A DNA stretch of 64,000 bases from JACVRW01 sp963751835 (lineage in GTDB: Bacteria > Actinomycetota > Thermoleophilia > Solirubrobacterales > Thermoleophilaceae). Shown one piece after another: positions 24,477-32,598 of the stretch. The stretch is from positions 1-64,000 of the forward strand of contig CAVVWD010000022.1 in the NCBI GenBank assembly GCA_963751835.1, written 5' to 3'. The stretch's first letter is position 1; every line of letters starts with the position of its first letter. The translations under genes and the position numbers were made by a program. The notes beneath the pieces were generated by a model, which did not search any database, was not told the origin of the DNA, and was given only the letters and a program-made list of their open reading frames with translations.

Positions 24477-24941
24477 CTAGCGCCTATACGCGACGCGGCG
24501 CCAGCTCGGCTCGGGCGAGAGCTCGATGAGCTCGAAGTTCCGATCCGGCTGGGCATACCCGAACGAGTTGTCCTGCTCGTCGAAGACGAGCTCGAGCTCG
24601 CCCTCCATCACACGCTGGTCGAGCCAGGCGCCGCGGAACACGAGTCGCCTGATCCAGTGGACGAGCGAGCGCTCGGATGGGCCGTTCAGATCCCTCCAGC
24701 AGTAGTTGATGTGCTCCCCGAGCTCCGAGTGAGCATCGGTCACCTCGCCGTTGACAGCGAGGTTGACAAGGTCCTCGCGCTCCTCGTCGCAGAGCAGCCC
24801 CTCGACAAACCCGAGCTTCGTGGCCGCCTGCTCGACGCGCTCGGTGAAGTCGCGCTCGTTGAACGTGAAGCGCAGCTCGCCGTACTCGAGGACGTAGTCC
24901 GAGCCGGACTCGTAGTTTCCACGTCGAGCGGTGTCGTCCAT
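24477..24941 (-). CDS. Protein of unknown function, acidic, 154 residues
   Basis: The ATG at 24941 (MDDTARRGNYESG) was preferred over the one at 25043, whose extra residues look like unrelated proline-rich sequence. The product is acidic and soluble (YVLEYGELRFTFNERDFTER, LCDEEREDLVNLAV, YCWRDLNGPSERSLVHWIRR). No signal peptide, membrane segment or motif that I recognise. It lies between two minus-strand exported proteins, 39 bases from the copper protein's start and 88 bases from the formamidase end, so co-transcription is possible. Confidence 0.65.
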   Translation of the reverse strand: MDDTARRGNYESGSDYVLEYGELRFTFNERDFTERVEQAATKLGFVEGLLCDEEREDLVNLAVNGEVTDAHSELGEHINYCWRDLNGPSERSLVHWIRRLVFRGAWLDQRVMEGELELVFDEQDNSFGYAQPDRNFELIELSPEPSWRRVAYRR

Positions 24942-25029
24942 GGGCGGAAGCCCGGCCGGGGCCGGCGGGCGTCGTGATCTTATGTTCGTTTCCTGCCCCG
25001 GCGCGGGCGCTGCAACCGCGATTGCACGC

Positions 25030-25890
25030 TCAGACGCTTGCAAACGCCCGGCAGGGACCGCCCGAACCCTCCCGCCAGGGGATCAGCCCGAGGACGAGGG
25101 TCGCCCCGCGCGCCGGGATCTGCCTGAGGTTGCGCAGGTTCTCGACCCCGTAGTGGTCGGCGCCTAGCACTGTCAGGTGGACGTCGAAGGTGGACGACGA
25201 GCCATGGTCAAGGCTCATCGTGTCCACGCCGATGCCGCGGATACGCCGCCGCTCCAGCAGCCAGTCCACCGCATCCTTGCCGAAGCCGGGGAAACGCATC
25301 GTCCCCGTCGCGTCGGTGTTGCGGTAGGCCTCCACGCTGCCTGCGCGGGTCTCCCAGCCGGAGTACATCGCCACCACGGCGTGGCGCGGTATGCGCCCAT
25401 ATCGGCGCTCGAAGCGCGCCAGGTCGTCCGGCGTGACCACTGTGTCGGGCTGGCGAGCGGCGCGCCCGGAGATGTCGACGACCACGATCGGCGCGACCAA
25501 CTCCTCGAGCGCCAGCTCGGGCGAGGTGCGGCCGCCCACTATGAAGTGGGCCGGAACGTCCATGTGGGTGCAGATGTGCTCCCAGATCGTCCAGACCTGG
25601 CCGTAGAAGCCGTCCTCGGGGATCGTCACAGCCGTCTCGCGACTGGTGGGGGGTGCCCCCGGAAAGGCGGGGAAGTCCTCGCTGAACTCGTGGCTGAGAT
25701 CGACCAGGCGCCCCTTGCCGGTCCGTCCGGCGCGGGGTCCGCCCCGCCCGCGCGCTGAGACCGCGCCTGGCAGCGCCGTGGAGGCCACGGCGCCCGCCCC
25801 CGCGGCAAGCGCCACGCGCCGGCTCACCCGCGGCGGGCCCTCCCGCTCGACCCTCTCCCGAACCGTCTCGAGCGTGCCGGGAACGCACAT
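25030..25890 (-). CDS. Tat-exported cyclase/kynurenine-formamidase-family hydrolase
   Basis: 286 residues from the ATG at 25890, with GAGGGAGGG 7 bases upstream. The N-terminus carries a twin-arginine signal (VSRRVALAAGAGAVASTALP, R24-R25). The mature part is a cyclase/formamidase (PF04199-type) domain with metal motif H105-x3-H109-x-D111-x3-H115 (EHICTHMDVPAHF) and LVDLSHEFSEDFPAFPG. It also has IRGIGVDTMSLDHGSSSTFD, then VHLTVLG. The family includes arylformamidases and amidohydrolases; export by Tat suggests a folded metalloenzyme acting outside. The exact substrate is unknown. The start lies 80 bases from the divergent response regulator gene. Confidence 0.85.
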   Translation of the reverse strand: MCVPGTLETVRERVEREGPPRVSRRVALAAGAGAVASTALPGAVSARGRGGPRAGRTGKGRLVDLSHEFSEDFPAFPGAPPTSRETAVTIPEDGFYGQVWTIWEHICTHMDVPAHFIVGGRTSPELALEELVAPIVVVDISGRAARQPDTVVTPDDLARFERRYGRIPRHAVVAMYSGWETRAGSVEAYRNTDATGTMRFPGFGKDAVDWLLERRRIRGIGVDTMSLDHGSSSTFDVHLTVLGADHYGVENLRNLRQIPARGATLVLGLIPWREGSGGPCRAFASV

Positions 25891-25970
25891 GCAAATCCCT
25901 CCCTCGCTAGTGGTTGCCAGGAAGGTACATCGGGTGGGGTGAGATTCGGGCCGCGGAAGCTTCTCCCGGC

Positions 25971-26678
25971 GTGGACGAGCAGGGGCTGATCCTCGTGATC
26001 GAGGACGACGAGGCCACCAGGGGCTTCCTGGCCGACAACCTGGCCGCGGACGGTTTCCGGGTGTCGAGCGCTTCGAGCGCGGCCGAAGGGCTGCGCGCGA
26101 TCGAGGTGCGGCACCCCTGCCTCGTGCTGCTCGACCTGAGGCTCGAGGGTGGTAGTGGCCTGGACGTGATGGACCGTGTGCGGGCCGCCGACGGGCTGGC
26201 CTCACGGATCGATCCAGACCTCCCGATCATCGTGCTGACCGGGCGCGCGGGCGAGGCCGACCGGGTTCGCAGCTTCGACCGAGGCGCGGACGACCATCTG
26301 TGCAAACCGTTCCTGTACGCCGAGCTGCTCGCGCGGGTGCGCGCCGTCCTTCGGCGCGCCGAGGGCAGGCGCGCCAAGGGCGTGTTGCGCGTCCGCGACC
26401 TCACGATCGATCCCACCACCCGGATCGTGCGGCTGGCCGGCAGCCGGATCGAGCTGTCGGCGAAGGAGTTCGCGCTGCTACACGCACTGGCAGCGGAGCC
26501 CACGCGCGTCTACCGCAAGCAGGAGCTGCTGCGCGATGTCTGGGGGTACCTCGCGGTCGGAAACACACGGACGCTCGATGCGCATGCTTCGCGGCTGCGC
26601 AAGAAGCTCGGGCGATCGCGGCGGCCCTGGGTGGTGAACGTGCGCGGGGTGGGCTACAAGCTGACAGAGGCTCCGTGA
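25971..26678 (+). CDS. OmpR/PhoB-family response regulator
   Basis: 235 residues from the GTG at 25971; a TTG at 25914 would add 19 residues without similarity. Receiver domain: acidic pair E11-D12, phosphoacceptor D55 (LVLLDLRLEG), T/S at LTGRAGE, K112 (CKPF). The winged-helix output domain (about 138-235) has FALLHALAAEPTRVYRKQEL, then VDAHASRLRKKLG-type sequence and GVGYKL. GTGA overlap with the kinase that follows, which is followed in turn by cpaB, suggests control of the Tad pilus or envelope. That function is inference from gene order. Confidence 0.88.
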   Translation: MDEQGLILVIEDDEATRGFLADNLAADGFRVSSASSAAEGLRAIEVRHPCLVLLDLRLEGGSGLDVMDRVRAADGLASRIDPDLPIIVLTGRAGEADRVRSFDRGADDHLCKPFLYAELLARVRAVLRRAEGRRAKGVLRVRDLTIDPTTRIVRLAGSRIELSAKEFALLHALAAEPTRVYRKQELLRDVWGYLAVGNTRTLDAHASRLRKKLGRSRRPWVVNVRGVGYKLTEAP

Positions 26679-27418
26679 CGCTCGTGACGTTCGCGGCGCT
26701 TGTTCTGGCGGGGCTCTGCTGTATCGCCGGACTGGCGGCCCTCGCGCGGCTGCGCCGGCAGCTTGGGCTCGTCGAGCGCGCCGAGCACGAGCTGCGCGGG
26801 CCTGCTGCGGCGCTCGGGCTGGCGTGCGAGCGGATGCGGCGCGAGCGCGCGGGGGCGCGGCACGCGGCGATGCTGCGGATTCAGCTGGACAGGCTCGAAG
26901 CAGGCCTCGCCGATCTCACGGCGGCGCGGACCGGCCGCGCGCCGGTGCCTCGGGCCGAGCCGTCCGAGCTGCGCGCGATGGCGCGGGCGGCGCTGGCGCC
27001 CTGGGAGACGAGCCCGGGCAGGGTGGCGTTCGGGTGGCTCGGCGGGCCCGCACCGGCGCGCGTCGACCGCCGCGCGCTGGCCAAGGCCCTCGGCAACCTC
27101 GTCGCCAACGCCGCGGAGCATGGGGAGGGTCAGATAAGGGTTCGCGGACGGACGACGCCGTCGGGTGTGAGGATCGAGATCCGCAACCGCAACCGGAGGA
27201 CCGTCGGGGCGCCCGTCACGCCGTCCGCCGCTCGGTCGATCCCGGCACGAGGCCGCGGCCTCCGGATCGCCGAGCGGGCCGCCCGGCAGCTGGGTGGCCG
27301 CGTGCTCGTGGACCTCGGCGGCGCCGAGACCGTGGCGGTGCTGGAGCTGCCGCGCGCGGCGGGAGGCGAGCGGGACGGCAGCAAGCGAGACGGGGGTGGG
27401 GAGGACGTGGCGGCGTGA
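26675..27418 (+). CDS. Short membrane histidine kinase
   Basis: 247 residues. One N-terminal membrane segment (LVTFAALVLAGLCCIAGLAA) with no sensing domain is followed directly by the phosphoacceptor box ERAEHELRGPAAALGL (H38), which is atypical (HELRGP), and a HATPase domain with the N box KALGNLVANAAEHGEG and a G box ARGRGLRIAERAARQLGGRV. The D-box region is weak. The stripped-down shape means the signal must come from the membrane or a partner. It overlaps the regulator (GTGA) and cpaB (GTGA). Confidence 0.82.
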   Translation: MTLVTFAALVLAGLCCIAGLAALARLRRQLGLVERAEHELRGPAAALGLACERMRRERAGARHAAMLRIQLDRLEAGLADLTAARTGRAPVPRAEPSELRAMARAALAPWETSPGRVAFGWLGGPAPARVDRRALAKALGNLVANAAEHGEGQIRVRGRTTPSGVRIEIRNRNRRTVGAPVTPSAARSIPARGRGLRIAERAARQLGGRVLVDLGGAETVAVLELPRAAGGERDGSKRDGGGEDVAA

Positions 27419-28140
27419 CAGCGCGCCGCCGGCGCGGGCTGCTCCTGCTGTCGGTGGCGCTGGCGTCCGGCGGGCTGGCCGCGTCGCAGGTGGCACAGCG
27501 TCAACGCCAGGTCGAGGAGCGGGTGGGGCCGCTGGTGCCCGTGCTCGTGGCCGCGCGCGACCTCGCCCCCGGGGCGCGGCTCACGGAGCGAGCGCTGGCG
27601 GTCAGGCGCGTCCCGGCCCGCTTCGTGCCGCCCGAAGCGATCGGATCGGCAGCGGAGGTCATCGGGGCCCGAACGGCTATTCCCCTCGGCGCGGGCAGCT
27701 ACCTGACTGCCGGCCAGCTCGAGTCCGCTTCCGGCAGCGGGCCCGGTGCCGCCGGGCCACAGCTCGGACCGGGGGAGCGGACGGTCGAGGTGGGCGTGAG
27801 CGGCGGTGGCATGCTCGCGGCTGTTGCTCCGGGCACGCGCGTCGACGTGGTCGTCTCGACCGAGACGGGCGGGGGAGGGGGAGCGGGGCGGACGTTCGTC
27901 GCGCTCGCCGACGTCCAGCTGCTGGCGCTGCGCGGCGATCCGGCCGGCGGCGCCTACAGTGCCGCGGGCGACGAGCCGGCCCCGGGCCCGGCCGCGCTCG
28001 CGACACTGCTCGTGACGCTGCGCCAGGCCGTGTACCTCACCGCGGCGGACAACTTCGGGCGCGAGATCCGCCTGCTTGCCCGCCCGCCGGGCGACCGGAC
28101 GCGGACCGCCGCTGCCGCTGTGTCGGCGGGCGACCTGTGA
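27415..28140 (+). CDS. cpaB: Flp/Tad pilus assembly protein CpaB (RcpC), SAF domain
   Basis: 241 residues. An N-terminal signal anchor (GLLLLSVALASGGLAASQVA) is followed by a SAF domain (about 40-105) with VPVLVAARDLAPGARLTERA, then LAVRRVPARFVPPEAIG, ending in IPLGAGSYLTAGQL. An RcpC-type domain follows (VEVGVSGGGMLAAVAPGTRV, then DVVVSTETG). CpaB acts in the periplasm/cell wall in Tad pilus assembly. Other Tad genes (cpaF, tadB, tadC) lie 26 kb away at 54033-57198, so the pilus genes are split. A two-component pair directly upstream is probably its regulator. Confidence 0.85.
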   Translation: MTARRRRGLLLLSVALASGGLAASQVAQRQRQVEERVGPLVPVLVAARDLAPGARLTERALAVRRVPARFVPPEAIGSAAEVIGARTAIPLGAGSYLTAGQLESASGSGPGAAGPQLGPGERTVEVGVSGGGMLAAVAPGTRVDVVVSTETGGGGGAGRTFVALADVQLLALRGDPAGGAYSAAGDEPAPGPAALATLLVTLRQAVYLTAADNFGREIRLLARPPGDRTRTAAAAVSAGDL

Positions 28141-28147
28141 CGCATCG

Positions 28148-28837
28148 TCAGGCGGTGAGCACGTCGACGCCGCCGTCCGGACGGCCGAGCAGGGCGCGCT
28201 CGGCCATGCCGAGGAACAGCCCGTGCTCGACCACGCCGGGCACGCGCTTGAGCGACTGGTCGAGCTCTGCCGGGTCGGCGTCCTCGGGGACGCGACAGTC
28301 GAGGAGGTAGTGCCCTTCGTCCGTCAGATAGGGAGCGCCATCGTCCATACGCAGCTCCGCGTCGGGCAACAGTCGCGCCAGCCTCCGCCGTGTGTCGCGC
28401 CACGCAAAGCGCACGACCTCGACGGGGAGGCGGCAGCGCTCACCCAGGCGCTCGACCCTCTTCGGAGTCTCCGCCACCACCACGAACCGGCGCGCCGCTG
28501 AAATCACGATCTTCTCCCGTAGGAGCGCCCCGCCGCCGCCCTTGATCAGGCCGAGGCCGGGCGCCACCTCGTCGGCCCCGTCGAGGGCGAGGTCGAGCTC
28601 GAGCTCGCCGTCGAGCTCCACGATCTCGATCCCGGCCTGCGTGGCCAGCTCAGCGGTCCGGTTGGACGCAGTCGCCGCTCGGAACCGTTCCTCGCGCGCG
28701 CCGAGCAGCTCGACGACCTTCCAGACGGCCCGTCCTGACCCGAGCCCGATCGTCATGGCCGGCTCGACCAGTTCGACGGCAGCCGCAGCGGCCGCCGCCC
28801 GTGCGATGTCATCGGTGCCCGTCACGGCGGGGAGCAT
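28148..28837 (-). CDS. rpiA: Ribose-5-phosphate isomerase A
   Basis: 229 residues. Motifs: TIGLGSGRAVWKVVELLG for the phosphate site, LDLALDGADEVAPGLGLIKG with catalytic residues in GADE, GGGGALLREKIV, and PVEVVRFAW near the end. It interconverts ribose 5-phosphate and ribulose 5-phosphate in the pentose phosphate pathway. It converges on cpaB with an 8-base gap and lies 87 bases from the divergent lon. Confidence 0.94.
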   Translation of the reverse strand: MLPAVTGTDDIARAAAAAAAVELVEPAMTIGLGSGRAVWKVVELLGAREERFRAATASNRTAELATQAGIEIVELDGELELDLALDGADEVAPGLGLIKGGGGALLREKIVISAARRFVVVAETPKRVERLGERCRLPVEVVRFAWRDTRRRLARLLPDAELRMDDGAPYLTDEGHYLLDCRVPEDADPAELDQSLKRVPGVVEHGLFLGMAERALLGRPDGGVDVLTA

Positions 28838-28895
28838 CCCACTCCGGCGGTGCGTTGAGACCCCTGACGATCTGCCAATCGGCCGCTAAGCTTTG

Positions 28896-28910
28896 CTTAC
28901 CCAACGTAAG
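28896..28910 (+). promoter_or_regulatory. Short inverted repeat upstream of lon
   Basis: CTTAC-CCAAC-GTAAG ends 14 bases before the lon ATG, in the 87-base gap shared with rpiA. It does not match the HAIR (HspR) operator, CTTGAGT-N7-ACTCAAG. It may be an operator for lon, rpiA or both, or simply chance. Confidence 0.35.
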
Positions 28911-28924
28911 TAGGTAACGAAAGC

Positions 28925-31219
28925 ATGGCCACCGAGACACTTCTTCTCATTCCCGTCGACGACTCCGTCGTCTTCCCCAACATGTCCCTCACGCTGGCCA
29001 TCGACGCCGGCGATGAAGAGCGCATCGTCCTCGTCCCGCGCAAGGGCGACGACTTCGCGAGCGTCGGCACTGTCGCCGCCGTCAAGGAGCGCGTGCGCCT
29101 CCCCGGAGGCGGCCACGCCGTGATGGTCGACGGCCTCTACCGCGGCCGCATCGGCGCAGCGCAGACGAGCCCCGCGGGCGAGCTGCGCGTGCAGGTCGAG
29201 CCGCACCCGGACGAGGTCCCGGTCGACGGCCGCACCCGCGAGCTCGAGCGCGAATACCGCGCCGTTGTCGAGGAGATCCTCGAGCTGCGCGGCGATGACG
29301 GCCGCATCTCGGCCTTCGTGCGCTCAATCAGCGAGCCCGGCGCGCTCGCCGACACGAGCGGCTACTCACCCGACTTCAGCTACGAGAACAAGGTCGAGCT
29401 GCTCGAGCAGCTCGACGTGACCGAGCGGCTCGCCCGCGCGCTCGAGCTTCAGCGCGAGCGCTTCACCGAGCTGCAGGTCCGCCAGCGCATCCGCGACGAC
29501 GTCCAGTCCGGCGCCGAGAAGCAGCAGCGCGAGTACTTCCTGCGCAAGCAGATGGAGTCCATCCAGAAGGAGCTCGGCGAGGACGGCGCCTCGGTCGTCG
29601 AGGAGTACCGCAAGAAGATCGCCGAGGCCGGGATGCCGGACGAGGTGCGCGAGCAGGCCGAGCGCGAGCTCGGGCGCTTCGAGCGCATGGGCGAGCAGTC
29701 GGGCGAGAGCTCGATGATCCGCTCCTACCTCGACTGGCTGATCGCGGTGCCCTGGTCCGAACGTTCGGACGAGCGGCTCGACCCCGTGCACGCGCGCGAG
29801 GTGCTGGACGCCGACCACGCCGGCCTGGAGGACGTGAAGGACCGAATCGTCGAGTACATCGCCGTGCGCAAGCTGCGGCAGGAGAGGGGCATCGCCGAGG
29901 ACAAGCGCTCGGGCGCGATCCTGACCCTGATCGGGCCGCCCGGCACGGGCAAGACCTCGATCGGCGAGTCCATCGCACGCGCGACGGGACGCGAGTTCGT
30001 TCGCATGTCGCTCGGCGGCGTGCGTGACGAGGCCGAGATCCGCGGTCACCGGCGCACGTACATCGGCGCGCTGCCGGGCCGGCTCGTCCGCGCCCTGCGG
30101 GACGCCGGGACGATGAACCCGGTGATCATGCTCGACGAGGTCGACAAGGTCGGCGCCGACTGGCGCGGCGACCCGAGCGCGGCCCTGCTCGAGGTGCTCG
30201 ACCCCGCGCAGAACCACTCGTTCCGCGACCACTACCTCGACGTGGAGCTCGACCTGTCCGAGGTCGTCTTCATCGCCACGGCCAACGTGGCCGAGACGAT
30301 CCCGCTGCCGCTGCTGGACCGCATGGAGGTCGTGCGCTTCGACGGCTACACCACCGACGAGAAGGTTGCGATCGCACGCGGCTACCTGTGGCCGCGCCAG
30401 CGCGAGCGCAATGGGCTGCGCGAGGACGAGGTCTCGATCTCCGATGACGTGCTGAAGCAGGTCGTGACCGAGTACACGCGCGAGGCGGGCGTCCGCCAGC
30501 TCGAGCGCACGCTCGGCACCGTCCTGCGCAAGACGGCGACGAAGATCGCGTCGGAGAGCGTGACCGTCCCCGTCGAGGTCGGCTCGGACGAGCTTCGCGA
30601 CGCCCTCGGGCGCCAGCGCTTCTTCCAGGAGTCGGCCGAGCGCACCGCGATCCCGGGCGTGGCGACAGGCCTGTCCGTGACCGGCGCGGGCGGCGACGTG
30701 CTGTTCATCGAGGCCACCTCGATGAAGGGCAAGGAGGGCCTCGTCCTGACCGGCCAGCTCGGCGACGTCATGAAGGAGTCGGCACGGATCGCGCTCTCCT
30801 ATGTGCGCGGACACGCCGATGGGCTCGGCATCGACGAGGACGCCTTCGACGGTCGCGAGTACCACGTGCACGTTCCCGCGGGCGCGATACCCAAGGACGG
30901 GCCGAGCGCGGGCATCACGATGACCACCGCGCTCGCCTCGCTGCTGAGCGGCAGGCCGGTCAAGCACACGGTCGGCATGACCGGTGAGATCACCCTCCAG
31001 GGCCGGGTGCTTCCGATCGGCGGCCTTAAGCAGAAGGTGCTGGCCGCGCACGCGGCCGGACTCACCGATGTGATCCTTCCGGAGCGCAACCGCGCAGATC
31101 TGGACGATGTCCCGGAGGAGGTCCGCGACGCGATGGCCTTCCACCCGGTGATGACAATCGGCGAGGTACTGGACCTCGCCCTCGAGCCCGCGCCTGCCCC
31201 TTCCCCCGCGCTGGCCTAG
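28925..31219 (+). CDS. lon: ATP-dependent protease Lon
   Basis: 764 residues. LON substrate-binding domain (1-190: LLLIPVDDSVVFPNMSLTLA), coiled-coil region (QQREYFLRKQMESIQKELGE), then the AAA+ module with P-loop GPPGTGKTS (about 337-345) and Walker B VIMLDEVDK. The protease domain has the Ser/Lys dyad S661 (KDGPSAGITM) and K704 (GGLKQK). It degrades damaged and regulatory proteins in the cytoplasm. A strong hairpin follows the gene. No HspR box is seen upstream. Confidence 0.97.
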   Translation: MATETLLLIPVDDSVVFPNMSLTLAIDAGDEERIVLVPRKGDDFASVGTVAAVKERVRLPGGGHAVMVDGLYRGRIGAAQTSPAGELRVQVEPHPDEVPVDGRTRELEREYRAVVEEILELRGDDGRISAFVRSISEPGALADTSGYSPDFSYENKVELLEQLDVTERLARALELQRERFTELQVRQRIRDDVQSGAEKQQREYFLRKQMESIQKELGEDGASVVEEYRKKIAEAGMPDEVREQAERELGRFERMGEQSGESSMIRSYLDWLIAVPWSERSDERLDPVHAREVLDADHAGLEDVKDRIVEYIAVRKLRQERGIAEDKRSGAILTLIGPPGTGKTSIGESIARATGREFVRMSLGGVRDEAEIRGHRRTYIGALPGRLVRALRDAGTMNPVIMLDEVDKVGADWRGDPSAALLEVLDPAQNHSFRDHYLDVELDLSEVVFIATANVAETIPLPLLDRMEVVRFDGYTTDEKVAIARGYLWPRQRERNGLREDEVSISDDVLKQVVTEYTREAGVRQLERTLGTVLRKTATKIASESVTVPVEVGSDELRDALGRQRFFQESAERTAIPGVATGLSVTGAGGDVLFIEATSMKGKEGLVLTGQLGDVMKESARIALSYVRGHADGLGIDEDAFDGREYHVHVPAGAIPKDGPSAGITMTTALASLLSGRPVKHTVGMTGEITLQGRVLPIGGLKQKVLAAHAAGLTDVILPERNRADLDDVPEEVRDAMAFHPVMTIGEVLDLALEPAPAPSPALA

Positions 31220-31231
31220 GGCGATAGTTGC

Positions 31232-31264
31232 GGGCGCGCCGGCCCTCCCCCGGCCGGCGCGCCC
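31232..31264 (+). terminator. Strong hairpin terminator after lon
   Basis: GGGCGCGCCGGCC (31232-31244) and GGCCGGCGCGCCC (31252-31264) form a perfect 13-bp stem with a 7-base loop, 12 bases after the lon stop. No T-run follows, as is common for GC-rich actinobacterial terminators. It also lies downstream of the kdpD sensor gene on the other strand. Confidence 0.75.
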
Positions 31265-31298
31265 GCTCCTCGTCACCGCGGACTCCCCGTTGCCTTCC

Positions 31299-31321
31299 GG
31301 TTGGGGTTGGGGTTGGGGTTA
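31299..31321 (+). repeat. Telomere-like (TTGGGG)n run, G-quadruplex candidate
   Basis: GG-TT-GGGG-TT-GGGG-TT-GGGG-TT occupies 31299-31320 in the gap between lon and the kdpD sensor gene. Four G-runs with 2-base loops meet the usual quadruplex pattern. Function, if any, is unknown. Confidence 0.7.
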
Positions 31322-31453
31322 CTCGGCCGGGTCGCGCCGGGTCGGCCTCGCGTAGGGGCTGGGAAGGGGTGGTGCTCGTCGGCCGCGGCGCGCCGCCGAA
31401 GAACATTCGGCAATTGTGGGCTTCAGTCGGGGATTGTTCGCCCGGGGGTGAGC

Positions 31454-32564
31454 TCAGCGCCGGTGGGCCAGGATGCGCACGTCCACGCCGGGCAGGCGGC
31501 GCATCAGCCGCTCCGGCAGCCACTCGGAGATGCGGGCGAAGGCGCCCCGCGGCGAGGGCTGGCCGAGGATCACGTAGGTCGTGCCGCGGTCAGCCGCGAC
31601 GCGGGCGGCGGCCTCGACGAGATCGTCGCCCTCCTCGACGATCAGGTCCGCCCCCATCAGCGTCGCGAGCCGGCGCAGCGCCTCGAGCCGCTGGCGCTCC
31701 TCCCCGCGCGGCGGCTCGCCGGGCGGCGCCATGTAGAGCAGGTCGAGGTCGGCACCGAGGCGCTGTGCCGAGCGCCAAGCCCGGCGCACGAGGCGCTGCG
31801 ACTCCTCTTCAGGCGTGACGAGGGCGAGGATGCGCTCGGCCACCGCCTGGGGGGCGTCGCCGAAGATCTTCTCCTCGCGCGTGCCGAGCGCCTCGGCCGG
31901 CGCGACGACGGCGCCTGGACTCGACCTCCTCCGCCACCTGGCGCAGCGCCACCTCGCGCAGGGCCGACAGGTTCTCGACCTTGAAGAAGCTGTTCAGCGC
32001 CGTCTGGACCCGCTCCGGCCCGTACACCTTCCCCTCGCGCAGGCGCTGGATCAGCGCCTCGGGCGTGAGGTCCATCAGCACGACCTCGTCGGCCGAGGCG
32101 AGCACGGCGTCGGGGAAGGTCTCGCGCACGCGCACGCCGGTCAGCTCGGCCACGCGGTCGTTGAGCGACTCGAGGTGCTGCACGTTGACCGTCGAGAAGA
32201 CGTCGACGCCCGCGTCGAGCACGTCGTCGATGTCCTCGTAGCGCTTGTGGTGCTCGACCCCGGGCGCGTTCGTGTGTGCCAGCTCGTCGATCAGGCAGAG
32301 CTCGGGCGCGCGCTGGAAGATGGCGGGCAGGTCCATCTCCTGCAGCTGGGTCCCGCGGTAGTCGACGGTCCGGCGCGGAATGGCCTCGAGGCCCTCGGCC
32401 AGGGCGGCGGTGTCGGCACGGCCGTGGGTCTCGAGGATCCCGATGACCACGTCGCGCCCGTCGGCCAGTGCGGCGTGACCCTCCTGGAGCATGCGGTAGG
32501 TCTTGCCGACGCCGGCCGCCATGCCCAGGAATATCTTGTAGTGGCCTCGGCCCGTGTCCGCCAT
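31454..32564 (-). pseudogene. kdpD: KdpD N-terminal sensor protein (KdpD + Usp domains), one-base frameshift
   Basis: The ATG at 32564 starts the KdpD domain: Walker-A-like FLGMAAGVGKTYRML (G14-T22), IGILETHGRADTAAL, LIDELAHTNAPGVEHHKRYE and FSTVNVQHLESLND. Near 31912-31925 the frame changes by one base; in the next frame the protein goes on with VAPAEALGTREEKIF and a Usp-like domain (AERILALVTPEEESQRLVRR, TYVILGQPSP), ending at 31454. Joined, it would be about 370 residues. It has no membrane or kinase part; those are a separate gene at 38569-39969. The frameshift is single and the rest is well kept, so a base error or very recent loss is more likely than old decay. Confidence 0.8.
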
Positions 32565-32598
32565 GCGGGCCGCATTCTGACCGCCCGCAGAGCCTGGG

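Noticed and set aside
28896..28910. HAIR/HspR operator for lon
   Set aside because: The inverted repeat does not match CTTGAGT-N7-ACTCAAG; kept only as an unnamed candidate site.
29366..31276. Long minus-strand open frame opposite lon (636 codons)
   Set aside because: No similarity, no ribosome site, and it mirrors the lon codon pattern.
31299..31321. A real telomere of a linear replicon
   Set aside because: Only three units, internal to the window between two intact loci, with no terminal palindromes.
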